DNA of 41,706 nt. It comes from an uncultured Pelagibacteraceae bacterium. Lineage in GTDB: Bacteria; Pseudomonadota; Alphaproteobacteria; Pelagibacterales; Pelagibacteraceae. The stretch lies in contig CACABD010000004.1 of the NCBI GenBank assembly GCA_902530715.1, forward strand, positions 1 through 41,706, given 5' to 3'. Shown here piece after piece: positions 1 through 12,190 of the stretch. The notes beneath the pieces are model-generated. The model saw only the letters and a list, made by a program, of their open reading frames with translations. It was not told the origin of the DNA and did not search any database. A program made the position numbers and the translations under genes. Position 1 is the first letter of the stretch. Each line of letters opens with the position of its first letter.

Positions 1-2
1 GA

Positions 3-824
3 GATAATGATTTCTTAATTATTTGTTTATTCTTGATACTAAGCTTAGGTATTTCTCATGGAGCACTTGATCACTTTAAAGGTAAAAAGCTTTTAAAAAT
101 TTATAAATATAGATCTATGCCGTTATTCTATATTTCATATATTTTTGTTGGATTATCCATAATTTTGTTATGGCTTTTATTTCCAAAAGTAATACTGCTT
201 TTATTTTTGATAGTTGCTAGCTTTCATTTTGGCAAGGAAGATTCCGAATTCATAAATAGCTCAAGTAATTCAGAATTGATATATTTTTTAAAAGGGTGTG
301 TAATAATTATAGCTCCATTACTTTTTCATAGGTCTGAGACTTTAGCTATTTTTGAGTATTTAAATTTTGAAATTTCTGAGAGCATTTTTATAAAAAATGC
401 CTTTCTTTGGTCAGTCTTAATTTTAAGTTTTGTCGCAAATACTTTAATTTCATTAAACAAAAATTTTGAAATCAAGGGTCTTCTACTTATGGACTATTTT
501 TCAATTTTAATTTTAAATTATTTTTTAGATCCTATATTTGCGTTTACCATTTATTTTTGTTTTTTACATTCTGCTAGACATTTATTTAAACTATCAAATG
601 AACTTAACAAAAAATCATTATTTGATGGTTTCAAGGAATTCTTGCTAAAAGCAATGCCATTAACAATTATAACTGCTCTTTTATTCATTATATCATTAGT
701 TGTTTTAAAAAATTATTATGTATTGGATAACGCAGCATCAAAAGTTATATTTATTGGTTTGGCGTCTTTAACCTTTCCGCATATATTACTTGAATATTTT
801 TTAGAAAAAAATGAAAAAAAATGA
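3..824 (+). CDS. blh: Brp/Blh-family beta-carotene 15,15'-dioxygenase, 5'-truncated by window edge
   Basis: Frame stays open to the window start (DNDFLIICLFLILSLGISHGALDHFKGKK); SHGALDH motif, multi-TM, C-terminal FCFLHSARH, typical of Brp/Blh. The ORF-track start at 33 is a TTG and probably not the true start. Confidence 0.82.
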   Translation, partial: DNDFLIICLFLILSLGISHGALDHFKGKKLLKIYKYRSMPLFYISYIFVGLSIILLWLLFPKVILLLFLIVASFHFGKEDSEFINSSSNSELIYFLKGCVIIIAPLLFHRSETLAIFEYLNFEISESIFIKNAFLWSVLILSFVANTLISLNKNFEIKGLLLMDYFSILILNYFLDPIFAFTIYFCFLHSARHLFKLSNELNKKSLFDGFKEFLLKAMPLTIITALLFIISLVVLKNYYVLDNAASKVIFIGLASLTFPHILLEYFLEKNEKK

Positions 825-1755
825 ATTAAAAATTTATTTAGCTGCACCCAGAGGTTTTTGTGCTGGGGTTGATAGAGCAATCGAAATTGTAAAAAAAAGT
901 ATAAAAAAATATGGTTCTCCAGTTTATGTAAGACATGAAATTGTTCATAATAAACACGTTGTAGAAAATTTAAAAAAAATTGGTGCAATTTTTGTTGAGG
1001 AGCTTAGTGAAATAGAGGATAAGTCTCGACCAGTAATATTTTCTGCTCATGGAGTACCTAAAGAAGTTCCTAAGGAAGCCGAGAAACTAAATATGGAATA
1101 TATAGATGCAACTTGTCCATTAGTCTCAAAAGTCCATAGAGAGGCTGAAAATATGCACAAAAATGGTTATCACATTATTTTAATTGGTCACAAGGGTCAT
1201 CCAGAGGTAATTGGAACTATGGGACAGATCCCGTTAAACTGTATAAACTTGATAGAAACAGTCGAAGATGCAAAAAATTTTAAAAATACAAATGGTAAAA
1301 AACTTGCATTTATAACTCAAACAACTCTGTCAGTTGATGACACAAAAGAAATTATAGATTGTTTGAAAGATAATTACCCTGAAATACACGAACCAAAAAA
1401 AGAGGATATTTGTTATGCTACTACCAATAGGCAGGCTGCTGTAAAAAAGATTGCAAAACTTTGTGACATGTTTTTCGTTATAGGAAGTAGAAATTCATCA
1501 AATTCTAAGAGATTAGTTGAGGTTGCGAATAAAGCTGGATGTAATCACTCCAAGTTAATACACTCAGAAAGCAAAGTTCCTATGGATCAAATAGGTAAAT
1601 GTAAGACAATTGGTATTTCATCTGGTGCATCGGCTCCTGAGTCTATAGTGCAAGATTTTATAAAAAGTATTAAAGAAAAGTACAATGTTAAAATCGAAGA
1701 AGTAGAAATTGTTGAAGAAGATGTAGTGTTTAAGATTCCTGGCAAGCTAAACTAG
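811..1755 (+). CDS. ispH: 4-hydroxy-3-methylbut-2-enyl diphosphate reductase
   Basis: AAPRGFCAGVDRAIEIV N-terminus, ATCPLVSKVH, SGASAPE motifs. Confidence 0.97.
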   Translation: MKKNELKIYLAAPRGFCAGVDRAIEIVKKSIKKYGSPVYVRHEIVHNKHVVENLKKIGAIFVEELSEIEDKSRPVIFSAHGVPKEVPKEAEKLNMEYIDATCPLVSKVHREAENMHKNGYHIILIGHKGHPEVIGTMGQIPLNCINLIETVEDAKNFKNTNGKKLAFITQTTLSVDDTKEIIDCLKDNYPEIHEPKKEDICYATTNRQAAVKKIAKLCDMFFVIGSRNSSNSKRLVEVANKAGCNHSKLIHSESKVPMDQIGKCKTIGISSGASAPESIVQDFIKSIKEKYNVKIEEVEIVEEDVVFKIPGKLN

Positions 1756-2727
1756 ATGGCTGTATATACCAAAATTGAAAAAAAAGATTTAAACTATATT
1801 CAAAATTTTTTTAAAACGGAAAAGATTTTAAATTATGTTGGTATAAAAAAAGGAATAGAAAATACAAACTATCTTATTTTTACAAAAAAACAAAAATACA
1901 TCCTTACTATTTTTGAAAAAAGGGTACAACAAATAGAGCTTCCATACTTTATGAATTTAATGAGCCAATTATCCAAACATAAGATTAATTGTCCAAGACC
2001 ACTTCAAAATCCCAGAGGAAGACACTTATTTAAAATCAAAAATAAAAAAGCCTGTGTTGTTACTTTTTTAAAGGGTAAAGACAAAACAAAACTGATAACC
2101 AAAGATTTATATTCAATTGGTAAAAATATAGCTAGAATGCACAGAGTTTCTAAAAAAATAAAATTATATAGAAAAAATACGTTTTCACCCTTAAAACTAA
2201 ATCCAATATTAAATAGAATAAATAAAAAAAAAATTGATAAATTATCAAAAAATTTAGTTTCAGAAATGAGAGTGACATTAAAAGAAATTAAAAAAAATTG
2301 GCCAAAATCATTGCCAAAAAATATAATACATGGCGATTTATTTATAGATAACATATTTTTTTATAAGAAAAAATTTTATGGATTTATTGACTTTTATTTT
2401 TCCTCTAATGACTTCGAGGCTTATGAATTAGCTACTTGTATAAATGCATTATGCTTTAATCAAATTAAGAAAAAGTTCTTTTATGATAAAAATAAGACTT
2501 TACAACTATTAAAGGGTTATGAATCTATTAGGAAATTAAATAAAAAAGAAAAAAAAAGTCTCAATATTCTTTGCAAAGGGTCTGCTCTTAGATATCTTGT
2601 GACAAGAGCTTACGATTATATAAATACACCAAAATCAGCAATTATAAAAAAAAAGGATCCAAGAGAATATATTCAAAAATTAGCTTTTCATAAAAAAATT
2701 AGTTCTTTCAGCTCTTATGTTAAATAA
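1756..2727 (+). CDS. thrB: Homoserine kinase, aminoglycoside phosphotransferase-fold type
   Basis: GIENTNYLIFT, IHGDLFIDNIFF and IDFYFS motifs; abuts ispH and rnhA. Confidence 0.87.
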   Translation: MAVYTKIEKKDLNYIQNFFKTEKILNYVGIKKGIENTNYLIFTKKQKYILTIFEKRVQQIELPYFMNLMSQLSKHKINCPRPLQNPRGRHLFKIKNKKACVVTFLKGKDKTKLITKDLYSIGKNIARMHRVSKKIKLYRKNTFSPLKLNPILNRINKKKIDKLSKNLVSEMRVTLKEIKKNWPKSLPKNIIHGDLFIDNIFFYKKKFYGFIDFYFSSNDFEAYELATCINALCFNQIKKKFFYDKNKTLQLLKGYESIRKLNKKEKKSLNILCKGSALRYLVTRAYDYINTPKSAIIKKKDPREYIQKLAFHKKISSFSSYVK

Positions 2728-3149
2728 TGATTAAAATTTATACAGACGGTTCATGTATTGGAAATCCTGGGAAAGGTGGTTGGGCTGCAATAATTTTCAA
2801 GAAAAATGAAAAAAAAATTTTAAAAGGCTCAAAGGATATAACAACAAATAATCAAATGGAACTCACGGCTACTATAAAAGCATTAGAACATATTAGCACA
2901 AAAGATAAAATTCAAATTTATACAGACTCTAAATATGTAAAGCAGGGAATAACTGACTGGATAACAAAGTGGAAGATTAATGGATGGAAAACATCAAAAA
3001 AAGGGGAGGTTAAAAATAAAGATTTGTGGCTTGAATTAGATAATTTAACTTCTAAGAATTCTATAGAATGGGTTTGGGTTAAAGCTCACTCAGATAATGA
3101 ATTAAATAATGAAGTTGATTTATTAGCTAGAAAAGAAGCTGGTCTATAA
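2727..3149 (+). CDS. rnhA: Ribonuclease HI
   Basis: IYTDGSCIGNPGKGGWAAI, MELTATIKALE, YTDSKYV, WVKAHSDNELN. Confidence 0.96.
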   Translation: MIKIYTDGSCIGNPGKGGWAAIIFKKNEKKILKGSKDITTNNQMELTATIKALEHISTKDKIQIYTDSKYVKQGITDWITKWKINGWKTSKKGEVKNKDLWLELDNLTSKNSIEWVWVKAHSDNELNNEVDLLARKEAGL

Positions 3150-3629
3150 TAGTTTGAAAAAATTCTCAGCACTTGAGATGTCACAAACTCCAGTCTCTTT
3201 TTCTTCTTGAATTTTTAAAACATTTAAATTGTCAATTAGCATAGTATATCTATTTGACCTTAAGCCAAGTCCCCTCCCCGACTTGTCAACTTCTGCGCCT
3301 ATTGACTTTGTAAAATTTAAAAAAGGATCGGCTAACATAATAATATTGTTTTCAACCTTATTTATTTTACCCCATGCATTCATTACAAATGGATCATTTG
3401 CTGCAATACAAAAAATTTGATCAACTCCTTTCTCATAAAATTTTTTTGAAAAGTTAATAAAACTTGGTAAATGTTTTGCAGAACAAACTGAAGTAAACGC
3501 TCCCGGCATTCCTAATAAAATAATCTTTTTTTTTGAAAATAAGCTGGAAATTTTAATCTTTACTGGTTCCTCATTTATGAGCTGAAAGACTTCACTATCT
3601 TGAAGTTTTTCGTTAATTTTTATTTTCAT
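3144..3629 (-). CDS. Peroxiredoxin (Prx5/AhpC-TSA-like)
   Basis: GMPGAFTSVCSAKHLPSF peroxidatic Cys motif. Confidence 0.9.
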   Translation of the reverse strand: MKIKINEKLQDSEVFQLINEEPVKIKISSLFSKKKIILLGMPGAFTSVCSAKHLPSFINFSKKFYEKGVDQIFCIAANDPFVMNAWGKINKVENNIIMLADPFLNFTKSIGAEVDKSGRGLGLRSNRYTMLIDNLNVLKIQEEKETGVCDISSAENFFKLL

Positions 3630-5001
3630 CTATCTTTTTTGAAATATAATTTTTTACCTGATCTAAGCTATTTTCTAAAATCTCAAATTTTTCTTTTTCT
3701 TTTAATACATTTCTTAATTCTGGAGGAAGTTCTTCATTTTTCCCTAGTGCATTTTCAATAGCATCTGGAAATTTACTAGGATGTGCAGTCGATAAAATTA
3801 CACAGCTATTATCTTGTTTAAGTTTTTTTGCAACTCCATAACCTATAGCTGTATGTGGATCTAAAACTATACTATGATTATTAAATACTTCCTTTATTTC
3901 ATTTATTGTTTCATCCTCGCTGAGTTTTTCAGATAAAAAATCTTTATTAATTTTATTTAAAGAAGTTTCATCTAATTTGTAATTATTCTCTTTTACCTTA
4001 GCCATTATATTTTTTGTTTTGTCCGAATTACATCCTTGTATCTCAAATATAAGTCTCTCAAAATTACTAGCAAGTTGTATATCCATGCTAGGTGAAAAAG
4101 TTTCAGAAACTTTTCTTGATTTGTAATCACCTTTAGAAATAGCTCTATGCAATATATCGTTCTGATTTGTTGCAACAATTAATTTATCTATCGGTAGACC
4201 CATTTTTTTTGCAAGATATCCCGCATAAATATCCCCAAAGTTTCCTGTAGGAACAGAAAAATTTAATTTTTTGGATTTTAATAAAAAGAAACAAAAAAAA
4301 TAATAAACCGTCTGTGCTACTATCCTGGCCCAATTTATTGAATTAACACCAGACATATTAATTTTATTTGAAAAATTTTTGTCAACAAACATAGCTTTAA
4401 CTAGGTTTTGACAATCATCAAAATTACCTTTTATGGCTATATTAAAAACATTTTTTTCTTTAACCGTACACATTATTCTTCTTTGAACTGATGAAATTCT
4501 ATTATGAGGATGAAGAACAAAAATATTAAGATTTTTTTTTCCTTTTATTGCGTCTATTGCAGCTGCTCCAGTGTCGCCAGATGTTGCAACTATTATATTT
4601 ATAAATTTTTCGTTTTTTGAAAGATAATATTCATAAAAATTACCAATTAATTGCATTGCGATATCTTTAAAGGCTAATGTTGGACCGTGAAATAATTCTA
4701 ATATATAAAACTTTCCAACTTTTCTTAACTTAACAACATCTTCTGATCGAAAAGATGAGTAAGATTTTTTAACTAGTTCGTATAACTTATCTTTTTCAAT
4801 GAAATCTCCAGTAAATTTGTGTACAATTTCAGTAGCAAGCTCATAATAACTCATGCTTTGTAGTTTTGAAAAATCTTTTTCATCAAATTTGTAATCTGCC
4901 TCTGGTAAAAAAAGGCCACCATCATCAGCAAGGCCTTTAATAAAGATTCTTTCAAAAGGCAAACTTTCAGATTTACTTCTTGTGCTTATATATTTCATCA
5001 A
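3613..5001 (-). CDS. thrC: Threonine synthase
   Basis: MKYISTRS start, HGPTLAFKDIAMQ PLP lysine motif, ATSGDTGAAAI. Confidence 0.96.
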   Translation of the reverse strand: MMKYISTRSKSESLPFERIFIKGLADDGGLFLPEADYKFDEKDFSKLQSMSYYELATEIVHKFTGDFIEKDKLYELVKKSYSSFRSEDVVKLRKVGKFYILELFHGPTLAFKDIAMQLIGNFYEYYLSKNEKFINIIVATSGDTGAAAIDAIKGKKNLNIFVLHPHNRISSVQRRIMCTVKEKNVFNIAIKGNFDDCQNLVKAMFVDKNFSNKINMSGVNSINWARIVAQTVYYFFCFFLLKSKKLNFSVPTGNFGDIYAGYLAKKMGLPIDKLIVATNQNDILHRAISKGDYKSRKVSETFSPSMDIQLASNFERLIFEIQGCNSDKTKNIMAKVKENNYKLDETSLNKINKDFLSEKLSEDETINEIKEVFNNHSIVLDPHTAIGYGVAKKLKQDNSCVILSTAHPSKFPDAIENALGKNEELPPELRNVLKEKEKFEILENSLDQVKNYISKKIDENKN

Positions 5002-5654
5002 TAATTTTTTTTCCTAAAATACAAATATATTAAAAAAATCGAAATCGCTAATGAAAACCATGTCAGCGCGTATTTTAGATGATTATTGGAAATATTTGCT
5101 GTTATATTTTTTTGTAGAGGGTAATTTTTATCGTTAACTCTATTGTTTAAAAAAATTATATAATTAGAAAAAGTTTTTCCTGTAAATTTATTTAAATCTT
5201 CGTCATCTAGTGTAAACCAATAATTATTTTCTAAATCATTTTCAGGCTTAAAATAATTAAATTTAGATTTTTCTTTTAATATTGCTGTAAAATTTTCTTC
5301 ATTTAATTCGAATTTTTTACCTTTTTGATTTCTAGGTATCCATCCACGGTTAACCAAAAATAATTTATTGTTTATTATTATCGGGTTGATTAAATCAAAA
5401 CCTGGAGCTCCTTTTTCATTTAAACTGTAAAGATAAATCTGATTATCATAGTCAATTTTACCTATAAATTTTATATTTCTAAAATTTTTTAAATTTGTGC
5501 CATTAAATTCAGATGGTTCGCTAACTAACGAATGATTAATTTGTTTTATTAATGTTAACTTCCAATCAAGTCTTATTATTTGCCAAACACCCAATGATAA
5601 AAATACTAATATAAAAAAATATACGAATAATGAAAATGCTAATTTATTTTTCAA
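4998..5654 (-). CDS. SURF1 family cytochrome oxidase assembly protein
   Basis: LGVWQIIRLDWKLTLI, FLVNRGWIP, two terminal TM helices; downstream of coxC. Confidence 0.88.
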   Translation of the reverse strand: MKNKLAFSLFVYFFILVFLSLGVWQIIRLDWKLTLIKQINHSLVSEPSEFNGTNLKNFRNIKFIGKIDYDNQIYLYSLNEKGAPGFDLINPIIINNKLFLVNRGWIPRNQKGKKFELNEENFTAILKEKSKFNYFKPENDLENNYWFTLDDEDLNKFTGKTFSNYIIFLNNRVNDKNYPLQKNITANISNNHLKYALTWFSLAISIFLIYLYFRKKNY

Positions 5655-5660
5655 TATTAA

Positions 5661-6452
5661 TTAACTGCCCCAAATATATATTGCTGCAAATAAAAATAAC
5701 CAAACTACATCAACAAAATGCCAGTACCATGCTGCGGCTTCAAATCCGAAATGATGATCTTTGTTAAAATGTCCAAGTTTACCTCTCCATAAACATACTG
5801 CTAAAAATATAGTTCCAACTAAAACATGGAAACCATGAAACCCCGTTGCCATATAAAATGTTGCACCATATATATGACCAGAGAAATTGAAGCTTGCATG
5901 CTGATACTCATAAATTTGCAAAGCAGTGAAACAAGCACCTAATATAACTGTTAGCCATAAACCTTGAATAAAACTTTTTCTATCATCTTCAAGTAAAGCA
6001 TGGTGGGACCATGTTACTGTTGTACCTGACAGCAATAAAACTAAAGTGTTAATTAAAGGAATATCCCAAGGATCAAAAGTTTCAATATCTTTTGGAGGCC
6101 AAACATTGCCAACAAATTCTCCTGGAAAAAGACTTGCATCGAAATAAGCCCAAAACCATGCAACAAAAAACATCACTTCAGATGCAATGAATAATGTCAT
6201 TCCATACCTATGATGAATTTGAACCACTGGAGTATGATGTCCTTGATGTTCTGCTTCGTTAACAACATCTCTGAACCACATGAAAGCACCATAAATTAAA
6301 AGAGCAAAACCAAAAAGCATAGCCCACATAACTTTTGAGTGAAAATAATAAACCGTACCAATAGCAGTTATTAACGTGGCGAAAGAAGTATATATTGGCC
6401 AAGGACTTGGGTCTACTAAATGATAATCGTGTTTTTGATCTTTTGCAGACAT
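5661..6452 (-). CDS. coxC: Cytochrome c oxidase subunit III
   Basis: HDYHLVDPSPWPI, EVMFFVAWFWAYFDASLFP, ATGFHGFHVLVGT, WYWHFVDVVWLFLF. Confidence 0.97.
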   Translation of the reverse strand: MSAKDQKHDYHLVDPSPWPIYTSFATLITAIGTVYYFHSKVMWAMLFGFALLIYGAFMWFRDVVNEAEHQGHHTPVVQIHHRYGMTLFIASEVMFFVAWFWAYFDASLFPGEFVGNVWPPKDIETFDPWDIPLINTLVLLLSGTTVTWSHHALLEDDRKSFIQGLWLTVILGACFTALQIYEYQHASFNFSGHIYGATFYMATGFHGFHVLVGTIFLAVCLWRGKLGHFNKDHHFGFEAAAWYWHFVDVVWLFLFAAIYIWGS

Positions 6453-7001
6453 TTATTTTATTACCTTGGTTTGTTTATAAAAATCTGATGAGAAGAAAGT
6501 ATATGACAAAGTAACATCGCTTACATTCTTTGTTTTTGGATCATTTACTACCTCTGGATCGAGATAAAAAGTCATGAAATAACTTTTTTTTTCTCCAGGA
6601 TTTAAAGTTTGTTTTTCAAAACAAAAGCACCCTAATTTATTAAAGTATGGTCCAAATGAAGATGGCGAAACGTTGTAACTTGCAACACCACTAGTAGGAT
6701 CTTTACTAAAGTTCTCTACTACGAAGTTTACTTTGTAAACTTTGCCTGGTTTAACATCAACTAAATTTCTTTCAGTTTTAAAATTCCAAGATAAATCAGT
6801 TTGAACATTGGTATCCAGTCTTACAGTTACGGGCTTATCTATTACGATTTTTGGTATATCCTTTGAAATTTGTGTTGTACCTCCAAAACCAGTAACACGA
6901 CAAAAAAGGTCATATAACGGGACAGCAGCAAATGACATACCCAGCATTAGCAAAAATATTAAAGATAGTAACAAAGGGGTTAATTTTTTTTTTGAAATCA
7001 T
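6453..7001 (-). CDS. ctaG: Cytochrome c oxidase assembly protein CtaG/Cox11
   Basis: AAVPLYDLFCRVTGFGGTTQ, CFCFEKQTL copper-binding motif. Confidence 0.95.
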   Translation of the reverse strand: MISKKKLTPLLLSLIFLLMLGMSFAAVPLYDLFCRVTGFGGTTQISKDIPKIVIDKPVTVRLDTNVQTDLSWNFKTERNLVDVKPGKVYKVNFVVENFSKDPTSGVASYNVSPSSFGPYFNKLGCFCFEKQTLNPGEKKSYFMTFYLDPEVVNDPKTKNVSDVTLSYTFFSSDFYKQTKVIK

Positions 7002-7123
7002 ATCACCCTCTCAAATACACCAACATTATACAATGTAAAAATAAACAATAAGATTATGAAAACAACAAGTCCAATTCCTGTTAAAATATTTTTCTTTTTT
7101 ACTTTTTTATCAATTTCCATCAT
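6998..7123 (-). CDS. Small (41 aa) membrane protein, CoxF-like, between ctaB and ctaG
   Basis: Manual translation: MMEIDKKVKKKNILTGIGLVVFIILLFIFTLYNVGVFERVI*. Overlaps the ctaB stop at the 5' end and the ctaG start at the 3' end (ATGA-type overlaps); one TM helix; below the ORF-track cutoff. Confidence 0.8.
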   Translation of the reverse strand: MMEIDKKVKKKNILTGIGLVVFIILLFIFTLYNVGVFERVI

Positions 7124-8031
7124 ACGAAATTATTAACTAAAAATAATACAAAAATTGCAAACAAATAGATTATTGAATAACTAAAAACCTTTTTAGCTTT
7201 TAAAATGTTAAATTTGTGTTTTTCGTCTTTGTAAAGATCAAAACAAATATAGTTATAATATATTGTTAAAGGTAAGCAAAGTATTGCAAAAAAGTTTCCT
7301 ACAAAACCAATATGGTATGGTAAATATAATACTGGTAACATAAGTAGCGAATAAACAAGTATGTTTATTTTGGTATTTTGTACTCCACTTATAACTGGTA
7401 ACATAGGTATTTTTGCCAATCTATAATCTTCTGCTTTGTAGAGACTTAGGGCCCAAAAATGTGAGGGTGTCCAGAAAAATATAATTAGGAAAAATGAAAT
7501 TGCTTCTAATGATAAATTGCCTGTAACAATTGTCCAGCCTATTACTGGAGGTAATGCACCCGCTGCTCCACCTATTACGATATTTTGAGACGTTCGTCTC
7601 TTTAACCAAACTGTATAAACAACAACATAAAAGAAAATGGTAAAAAAAAGTATAAAAGCTGATAAAAGATTTGAAAAATAATATAATCCATAAATTGAGA
7701 TTAGGGATAAAATTAATCCGAAAATTAAAGCTTGTGACTTATTCACCTTTCCAGTCGGTATTGGTCTTAAACATGTTCTAGACATTAATTTATCAAGATC
7801 TGCCTCATACCACATATTCAAAGCACCAGCTGCACCAGCACCTAATGTAACAAAGCCTATGCTTATAATTGCATCAAACATTGGTATTTGAATTGGAGCA
7901 GTAAGTAATCCCACTGCACATGTAAAAATTACCAAAGACATTACTCTTGGTTTCATAAGATCAATTAAACCATTAAATAGTTTAATCTCTCCAAGTAAAT
8001 TTCTTTTTAATAATGAGTTTAGGGCGTTCAT
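7120..8031 (-). CDS. ctaB: Protoheme IX farnesyltransferase
   Basis: DLMKPRVMSLVIFTC, NMWYEADLDKLMSRTCLRPIP, FWTPSHFWALSLYKAEDY. Confidence 0.96.
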   Translation of the reverse strand: MNALNSLLKRNLLGEIKLFNGLIDLMKPRVMSLVIFTCAVGLLTAPIQIPMFDAIISIGFVTLGAGAAGALNMWYEADLDKLMSRTCLRPIPTGKVNKSQALIFGLILSLISIYGLYYFSNLLSAFILFFTIFFYVVVYTVWLKRRTSQNIVIGGAAGALPPVIGWTIVTGNLSLEAISFFLIIFFWTPSHFWALSLYKAEDYRLAKIPMLPVISGVQNTKINILVYSLLMLPVLYLPYHIGFVGNFFAILCLPLTIYYNYICFDLYKDEKHKFNILKAKKVFSYSIIYLFAIFVLFLVNNFV

Positions 8032-8045
8032 TTAATTAATTTTAA

Positions 8046-10500
<2,455 letters not shown>

Positions 10501-10559
10501 CTTTAAATCTATATAAAGTGATTTTGTAGAAATTACACTTAAGATTTCGCGACAATTTA

Positions 10560-11267
10560 TCAATTTAATTCATAACTAACTATAGATATTGCTGATATTG
10601 CTGCTGTTTCAGCCCTCAATATATTTTCACCTAAACTCAACTTATAAATACTCTTAAATTTACCAATTTCAACTCTTTCAAACTCTGAGAAATCTCCTTC
10701 TGGGCCAATAATTATACAATTAGATTTTGTTAATAATTTATTCTTATCTAGATTTGTAGTTTTTGAGTTTAAATCTGTAAAAATTAAATTAACATTTTCT
10801 TGATTTTTATTTAGAAATTTTTTTAATGTTGTTGGTTCTTCAATATTAGGAATATCTATCCGATTGGACTGTTCGCTTGCTTCCACAACTATTTTTCTTA
10901 ACCTATCTAAATTTATTTTACGAACGATTGTTCTATCAAAAATGATTGGTATAAAATTTGTTACACCTAACTCTGTGGATTTTTGTATCATGAAATTAAA
11001 AAAGTTTGATTTAATTGGAGAAAAAGCAAGCCATAATTCATTTTTATGTTCTTTTGATCTTATTTGTCTTCCAAGTTTAAAATTTATCAATCCTGATTTA
11101 ATACTTTCAAAGAGAGCAACCCATTCTCCATTTTCATTGAATAAATTAAAGTTATCACCTTTTTTTATTCTCATAACTTTTAACAAATAATGAGATTGAT
11201 CTTTATTTAATTTACCAGTTAAATTATTAGATAAACTTTCTTTGAAAAATAATCTAATATTGTTCAT
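10560..11267 (-). CDS. rsmE: 16S rRNA m3U1498 methyltransferase
   Basis: HYLLKVMRIKKGD, IIGPEGDFSEFE, LSLGENILRAETAAI. Confidence 0.94.
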   Translation of the reverse strand: MNNIRLFFKESLSNNLTGKLNKDQSHYLLKVMRIKKGDNFNLFNENGEWVALFESIKSGLINFKLGRQIRSKEHKNELWLAFSPIKSNFFNFMIQKSTELGVTNFIPIIFDRTIVRKINLDRLRKIVVEASEQSNRIDIPNIEEPTTLKKFLNKNQENVNLIFTDLNSKTTNLDKNKLLTKSNCIIIGPEGDFSEFERVEIGKFKSIYKLSLGENILRAETAAISAISIVSYELN

Positions 11268-11287
11268 AATATGATACTAAACTTTTT

Positions 11288-11950
11288 ATGAAAAAAATTA
11301 AGGTAATAATTTTTGACGCTTATGGTACTCTTTTTGATGTAAATTCTGCAGCAGAAAAATGTAAAGATAAAATTGGTAATAAATGGGAGAGCTTTGCTAA
11401 TTATTGGAGAACCACTCAGTTAGAGTATACTTGGTTAAGAAGTCTCATGAAAAGACATAAAGATTTTTGGCAAGTTACAGAAGATAGTTTAGATAAATCT
11501 TTGTTAGCATTTAAAATTGATCCTAATATGAGATCAGATTTGTTAAATCTTTATAAAATTTTAAATACTTTTCCAGAAGTAAATGAAGTATTAAAAAATC
11601 TTAAAAAAAAAAAATATAAAATTTCAATACTCTCAAATGGCACTCCTGACCTCTTAGATGAGTTGGTAAAAAGTAATAATCTAGAAAAAATGTTTGATGA
11701 TATATTTTCAATTGAAGAAGTTGGAATATATAAGCCAGACAAAAAAGTGTATGATATGCCTATCAAAAAGTATAAAGTTGAAAAAAATGAAGTTGTATTT
11801 CTAAGTGCTAACACTTGGGATGTTTCTGGTGCAGGAAATTTTGGTTTTAATTCTATTTGGGTCAATAGAAACAAAAATATTTTTGACAAATTGGATTATA
11901 TTCCTCATAATGAAATAAATAATCTTAATGGATTATTAAAACTAATTTAA
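11288..11950 (+). CDS. Haloacid dehalogenase type II, HAD superfamily
   Basis: IFDAYGTLFDVNSA, ILSNGTPDLL, YKPDKKVYD, SANTWDVSGAGNFGFNSIWVNR. Confidence 0.9.
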   Translation: MKKIKVIIFDAYGTLFDVNSAAEKCKDKIGNKWESFANYWRTTQLEYTWLRSLMKRHKDFWQVTEDSLDKSLLAFKIDPNMRSDLLNLYKILNTFPEVNEVLKNLKKKKYKISILSNGTPDLLDELVKSNNLEKMFDDIFSIEEVGIYKPDKKVYDMPIKKYKVEKNEVVFLSANTWDVSGAGNFGFNSIWVNRNKNIFDKLDYIPHNEINNLNGLLKLI

Positions 11951-11953
11951 ACA

Positions 11954-12190
11954 ATGAACAAACCTATTAGAGCAGGAAACAGCGCAATCGCTTTAGAAGT
12001 TGAAGAAGGAAAATCTTATTTTTGGTGTAGCTGTGGAAAAAGTTTAAAACAACCACTGTGTGATGGCTCACATAAAGAAACAGAACTTAAACCAATAGCT
12101 TTTAAAGCAGATGTAACAACAAAATTATTTTTTTGTGCTTGTAAACAAACTAAAAATCAGCCATTTTGCAATGGATCTCATAACAAATAA
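11954..12190 (+). CDS. CDGSH iron-sulfur domain protein with two motifs
   Basis: CSCGKSLKQPLCDGSH and CACKQTKNQPFCNGSH. Confidence 0.92.
   Translation: MNKPIRAGNSAIALEVEEGKSYFWCSCGKSLKQPLCDGSHKETELKPIAFKADVTTKLFFCACKQTKNQPFCNGSHNK

Noticed and set aside
716-988. Minus-strand 90-aa ORF
   Set aside because: Antisense to the blh/ispH ends, low-complexity F/L-rich translation, no family resemblance.
2004-2354. Minus-strand 116-aa ORF
   Set aside because: Entirely antisense to thrB; F/L-rich as expected from an A-rich sense strand.
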